Positions 48,863 to 51,333 of a stretch of DNA of 51,333 nucleotides are shown here, one piece after another. The notes below the pieces were generated by a model that saw nothing but the letters and a program-made list of their open reading frames with translations, made no database searches and was not told the origin of the DNA. The stretch is from Nitrospirota bacterium. Its GTDB lineage: Bacteria; Nitrospirota; UBA9217. Position numbers and translations under genes: made by a program. Every line of letters begins with the position of its first letter. Position 1 is the first letter of the stretch. The stretch covers positions 1-51,333 of the forward strand of contig JAOUEV010000020.1 in the NCBI GenBank assembly GCA_029858565.1, in the 5' to 3' direction.

Positions 48863-49579
48863 TCAACTCTTCTTGAAATGCGCTTGAAGCTGTTTCGCAA
48901 GATTTCGAACGGCAGAGTTTGCTGTCCACTCTTGAGCAAACAAAGTCATGCTGCCATCGTCCTGAAGATTTGGCGGTACAGGGCACGCCTGCCTGTGGCT
49001 CGAAACGGCACAAGCCCAAAATACGCCACCGAAAAGCATCATATAAACATGATGGCCTCCAATTGTGGAGCCGCCAGGAAGGAGCATCAAGTCGTCCTTG
49101 AATCGGCCATCTGTGTTTTTCAAAGCAAGCCCAGTGATGGGGTAGATATCAGGTGCCCCGGGGTCGTCCTCCAGGATTCGACGCCTCAGTTTTTCTGAAT
49201 GACTACCTAACGAAACATCTGCGAATACTTCTAGTCCGGAAACATCCGCACGCCACAATATTGATAGATGGAATAGTTTGAATTTGTTGTAGTCGAGACC
49301 ACTGATACGTACGATCGGGCCATCGAGATACTGTGGCCTCAAGGGCCTAGAAAACCATATATCGGCAAAATAATCTTCTAACCGTTGAAATCTAGCTTCA
49401 CATGCATCGCAGAACAGATGATTCCAAAATCCCTTTCTTCGATAACCATGTCTGGGTTTTTTAGCTTCAAACATGACGGCCGAGTGGTCGGCGTCATATA
49501 CCGGTTTAAAAACGAACTCCGGTACGATATGCGACTTGCGCAGTGTTGCCTCTTGTCGACATAATTTACATTGATCCAT
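48863..49579 (-). CDS. Cassette protein with zinc-finger/HNH-like N-terminus
   Basis: A 238-residue protein. The N-terminal QCKLCRQEATLRKSHIVPEF with a later FCDACEARFQRLEDYFADI is the CxxC...SHIxPE...CxxC pattern of HNH-endonuclease-like proteins. The remainder (about residues 75-238) is unrecognised and may bind DNA or a partner. The combination is common in accessory defence genes. Its ATG lies 12 bp from a perfect GTTRRRY core at 49591-49597. Confidence 0.7.
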   Translation of the reverse strand: MDQCKLCRQEATLRKSHIVPEFVFKPVYDADHSAVMFEAKKPRHGYRRKGFWNHLFCDACEARFQRLEDYFADIWFSRPLRPQYLDGPIVRISGLDYNKFKLFHLSILWRADVSGLEVFADVSLGSHSEKLRRRILEDDPGAPDIYPITGLALKNTDGRFKDDLMLLPGGSTIGGHHVYMMLFGGVFWACAVSSHRQACPVPPNLQDDGSMTLFAQEWTANSAVRNLAKQLQAHFKKS

Positions 49580-49590
49580 CTGATTATCAA

Positions 49591-49649
49591 ATCCAACCAG
49601 TGTATTTCTATCCGTAAACCGTTTCGATATGAACGGATTTCCGTTATTA
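49591..49649 (-). repeat. Possible attC or attI site H
   Basis: 59 bp. R' reads GTTGGAT, a perfect GTTRRRY, 12 bp upstream of the first cassette gene. R'' is TAATAAC, as in site C. An ATCCGT/ACGGAT stem lies between. The palindrome is weaker than the others, so it may be the attI end of the array rather than an attC. Confidence 0.4.
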
Positions 49650-49923
49650 TCGATCTTAGCAATAAAAATGCCAGATACTTACAAACCAGATGAGCAGACA
49701 GCTCTTTGGATGTTTAAAAGAAGTGCTACCAAAATTACGGAATATAATCTATATCAGCCAATCACGTTCTCCCGGTGTAAATTTCAGGAAGAAACCTTCT
49801 TCCACGTGCATGCAATTATCAATAACTAACAATGACTCCTTAAGTCCAATCCCATCTCTCCCGCACCCGCATCAACCGGCCCATGCACTATTGGAGTGCT
49901 GTCTATCGATATGGCAATCATCG
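49650..49923. other. AT-rich stretch between the cassette array and the PIN toxin gene
   Basis: A 53-codon plus-strand frame (49668-49829, MPDTYKPDEQTALWMFKRSA and onward) is the longest. It has no recognised family or good ribosome site. No intI or integrase fragment is visible here. Confidence 0.35.
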
Positions 49924-50346
49924 TTACGCCGGATATACCGTCAACCCCAGGCCGCGAAAGTCCTTGTCGAAACTCAGACAGGGAATGCCGCCGAGGATGC
50001 CGGTTACGGCGACATACGACAGTGCATCGCAATAGGACAAACGTCTCTCCCTTCCGAACTTTTTAAAAACCTTCTCGGTTGTTTGACGCACGGAATCGTC
50101 GTAGCGAACGACCATGAGCGAGGGTTTGACGGTGTCGAGAAACTGCACTGCCAGCCGATAGTCCGCCCGGTACCTGAGCAGCGTTATAGTTTCACTTATC
50201 ACGTCCCAGGTGGTGCAGAGCGTCAGCGCGTTCTCTTTGCAGAACTCAAGGATATCGCCTGCCCGGTCGTAATTCGCGTCCTCCGGAACAAGCGCGGCAA
50301 AGAAGAACGACGTATCGCAGAATGCCTTCCGGTCCGGAAAGTTCAT
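49924..50346 (-). CDS. PIN-domain toxin (VapC-like)
   Basis: A 140-residue PIN ribonuclease, unrelated in sequence to the one at 2276. Acidic residues: Asp11 (AFCDTSFFFAAL), Glu52 (VISETITLLR), Asp107 (SYCDALSYV) and Asp127 (LSFDKDF). The ATGA overlap with the antitoxin gene upstream shows coupled translation. Confidence 0.88.
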   Translation of the reverse strand: MNFPDRKAFCDTSFFFAALVPEDANYDRAGDILEFCKENALTLCTTWDVISETITLLRYRADYRLAVQFLDTVKPSLMVVRYDDSVRQTTEKVFKKFGRERRLSYCDALSYVAVTGILGGIPCLSFDKDFRGLGLTVYPA

Positions 50347-50612
50347 GGCTTCTTCTCAGCAACGTAGAGATGATCTTTCACGTTCTCGGAGATCGGATAC
50401 TTTTTGGACGCCCGCTTCTCGCCTGTCTTTTTCCGCAGCTTCAAAAGGCCCTCGGCCGCCGCGCCCGGCTTGACAAGTGGTGAGGTCCTGATCTCGGCAA
50501 CGACCTCGTCATGCACGGTCACCTGATACACGGTATCAGGCGCGGTCCGTAGCGATTTGATGATGCCGGGCAGTCTCTTCCGGGCCTCGGATATGGAAAT
50601 TACGGTCTTCAT
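50343..50612 (-). CDS. Phd/YefM-like antitoxin
   Basis: An 89-residue protein with the N-terminal DNA-binding half of Phd/YefM antitoxins (TVISISEARKRLPGIIKSLR, YQVTVHDEVVAEI) and a basic C-terminal tail that would wrap the PIN toxin. It precedes the toxin and overlaps it by 4 nt. A palindrome 27 bp upstream probably serves as its operator. The pair is chromosomal-like in composition and lies just outside the cassette array. Confidence 0.85.
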   Translation of the reverse strand: MKTVISISEARKRLPGIIKSLRTAPDTVYQVTVHDEVVAEIRTSPLVKPGAAAEGLLKLRKKTGEKRASKKYPISENVKDHLYVAEKKP

Positions 50613-50638
50613 TGCCTATCCTCTCTGGTTCCTGATAA

Positions 50639-50653
50639 TGTACAAATTGTACA
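50639..50653 (-). promoter_or_regulatory. Palindromic operator candidate
   Basis: Perfect TGTACAA-A-TTGTACA, with 7-bp arms around one central base, 27 bp before the antitoxin ATG. It is the size expected for a self-repressing antitoxin. Confidence 0.55.
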
Positions 50654-50824
50654 ATTACTATATCAGGACTAAAGCTGCATGTCACGCGTTTTTTTCATTG
50701 ATCCCAAGCGTGGTCACCATGCCTCAACCGGTCCAATGTTCACATCTTCAGCTGGAAATATGCACTTCAGGCGATGTTACCTGACAGGAAGAAATCAACA
50801 CGCGTCACCCTATATATAATCCGT

Positions 50825-51333
50825 CTACTCCACCCCGAATGTCGCAGATTTGAGTACAACCCCTGCCTCGTCCAGCACATCAACCTTCCATTCGCCTTTT
50901 TTCCCGGTAATCATCTTATAGCTCCAGGTACGCCAGCGCGCGGCCTTTTTGATCTGACCCGCCTGTTCATCCTTTTTCCCGCCATAGGTCCAGACATAGG
51001 TAATCTTCTGGTCCTTTGCTACGTCCGCGAGTTCGAGATAACAGTAGACCTTGTCCTTCGATGCAGGGAACGTTGTGCTGACGTGAACCGGCTGCCGGTC
51101 CTGGATCGATCCGGCAAAAAGCATGCGCGAAACAGTGAGAGACGCCGCCGAAGACGGCGCAGCTTTGGCAGTCGCAACAGGTGCGGACGGAGCAGGAGCC
51201 TTGGCAGGCGCTGCTGGCGCGGCAGGAGGAGTCGGCGTTTGAGCGGACATTGAGGGTGGGACTGACGCCTGGGTCGGCGTAAGCGCTGAAGCAGGGACCG
51301 ATGCCGGCGCAGTATCTGTCCCCGGCGCAGGAG
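50825..51333 (-). CDS. DUF2914 protein, 5' end outside the window
   Basis: The minus-strand frame is open from the window edge to the stop at 50825. An internal ATG at 51250 exists, but the frame continues upstream in the same Pro/Ala/Thr/Ser-rich style (TAPASVPASALTPTQASVPP), so the gene is longer than the window. The C-terminal domain (residues VHVSTTFPASKDKVYCYLEL, ITYVWTYGGKKDEQAGQIKK, RTWSYKM, GEWKVDVLDEAG) matches DUF2914, a domain found in periplasmic or membrane proteins of unknown role. The long low-complexity linker suggests a surface or scaffold protein. Confidence 0.85.
   Translation of the reverse strand, partial: PAPGTDTAPASVPASALTPTQASVPPSMSAQTPTPPAAPAAPAKAPAPSAPVATAKAAPSSAASLTVSRMLFAGSIQDRQPVHVSTTFPASKDKVYCYLELADVAKDQKITYVWTYGGKKDEQAGQIKKAARWRTWSYKMITGKKGEWKVDVLDEAGVVLKSATFGVE

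Larger units (their letters stand above)
43327..49649 (-). mobile_element. Cluster of integron gene cassettes without integrase (CALIN)
   Basis: Seven genes, all on the minus strand and unrelated to each other, are each followed by a 57-59 bp imperfect palindrome bounded by AAC/GTT cores (43327-43384, 44048-44106, 44631-44687, 45712-45769, 46868-46924, 47697-47753, 48794-48850, possibly 49591-49649). The genes are AT-rich (20/60 G+C at 48121-48180) while both flanks are GC-rich. One gene per unit, one direction, short spacers and attC-like sites are the mark of cassette arrays. No tyrosine integrase gene (intI) lies in the window, so the array was fed from elsewhere or has lost its integrase. 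Confidence 0.8.

Noticed and set aside
49650-49923. Possible integron integrase gene at the head of the cassette array
   Set aside because: No tyrosine-recombinase motif (R...HxxR...Y) is found on either strand here or elsewhere in the window.
49924-50612. The second toxin-antitoxin pair as a member of the cassette array
   Set aside because: It is two genes with a palindromic operator, has no attC-like site after it and its composition is closer to the chromosome.

Overview
The window looks like a chromosomal segment of a GC-rich, Gram-negative and probably anaerobic bacterium. A Nitrospirota or Desulfobacterota origin is my best guess, from gene content only: B12-binding radical SAM proteins, ResB/CcsA cytochrome c assembly, an NtrC-type regulator, apolipoprotein N-acyltransferase, PbpC and a likely selenoprotein. 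No rRNA or tRNA gene was seen.

Layout. 1-10.2 kb: a type I-C CRISPR-Cas locus on the minus strand (cas3, cas5c, cas8c, cas7c, a four-helix-bundle gene, cas4, then cas1-cas2, leader and array). An AbrB/VapC toxin-antitoxin pair lies antisense between cas4 and cas1. A truncated HD domain of a second cas3 sits just upstream of the intact cas3. 10.3-22.9 kb: housekeeping and envelope genes, including ApbE, a copper-chaperone-like protein, a two-component system with NtrC-type regulator, GreB, a lipoprotein/outer-membrane-protein pair, a B12-radical SAM enzyme and a TlpA lipoprotein. 22.9-25.7 kb: a NitT/TauT-type ABC transporter. 25.9-35.3 kb: a redox/metal/cytochrome-maturation region with small membrane proteins, a TlpA-like lipoprotein with an in-frame UGA at the first position of its CxxC motif (a UxxC selenoprotein candidate), an FTR1-DUF2318 fusion, two ResB-like proteins, CcsA, two tandem beta-lactamase-fold proteins and a second B12-radical SAM enzyme. 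35.4-38.4 kb: an SRPBCC protein divergent from two tandem Hfq-like genes (three Sm domains in all) that run into lnt. 38.7-43.2 kb: cell-wall enzymes (permuted NlpC/P60-like, M15 peptidase, PbpC).

43.3-49.6 kb is a different compartment: AT-rich, almost one-directional, unrelated genes separated by 57-59 bp imperfect palindromes with GTT/AAC cores. I read it as a cluster of integron gene cassettes without an integrase in the window (CALIN). Two cassette products look nuclease-like. 49.9-51.3 kb: a second PIN-domain toxin-antitoxin pair and the 3' part of a DUF2914 gene that runs off the window.

The four points most worth following are the UxxC lipoprotein, the cassette array, the apparent replacement of the CRISPR interference module with a leftover HD fragment, and the double-Sm/Hfq-like pair coupled to lnt.
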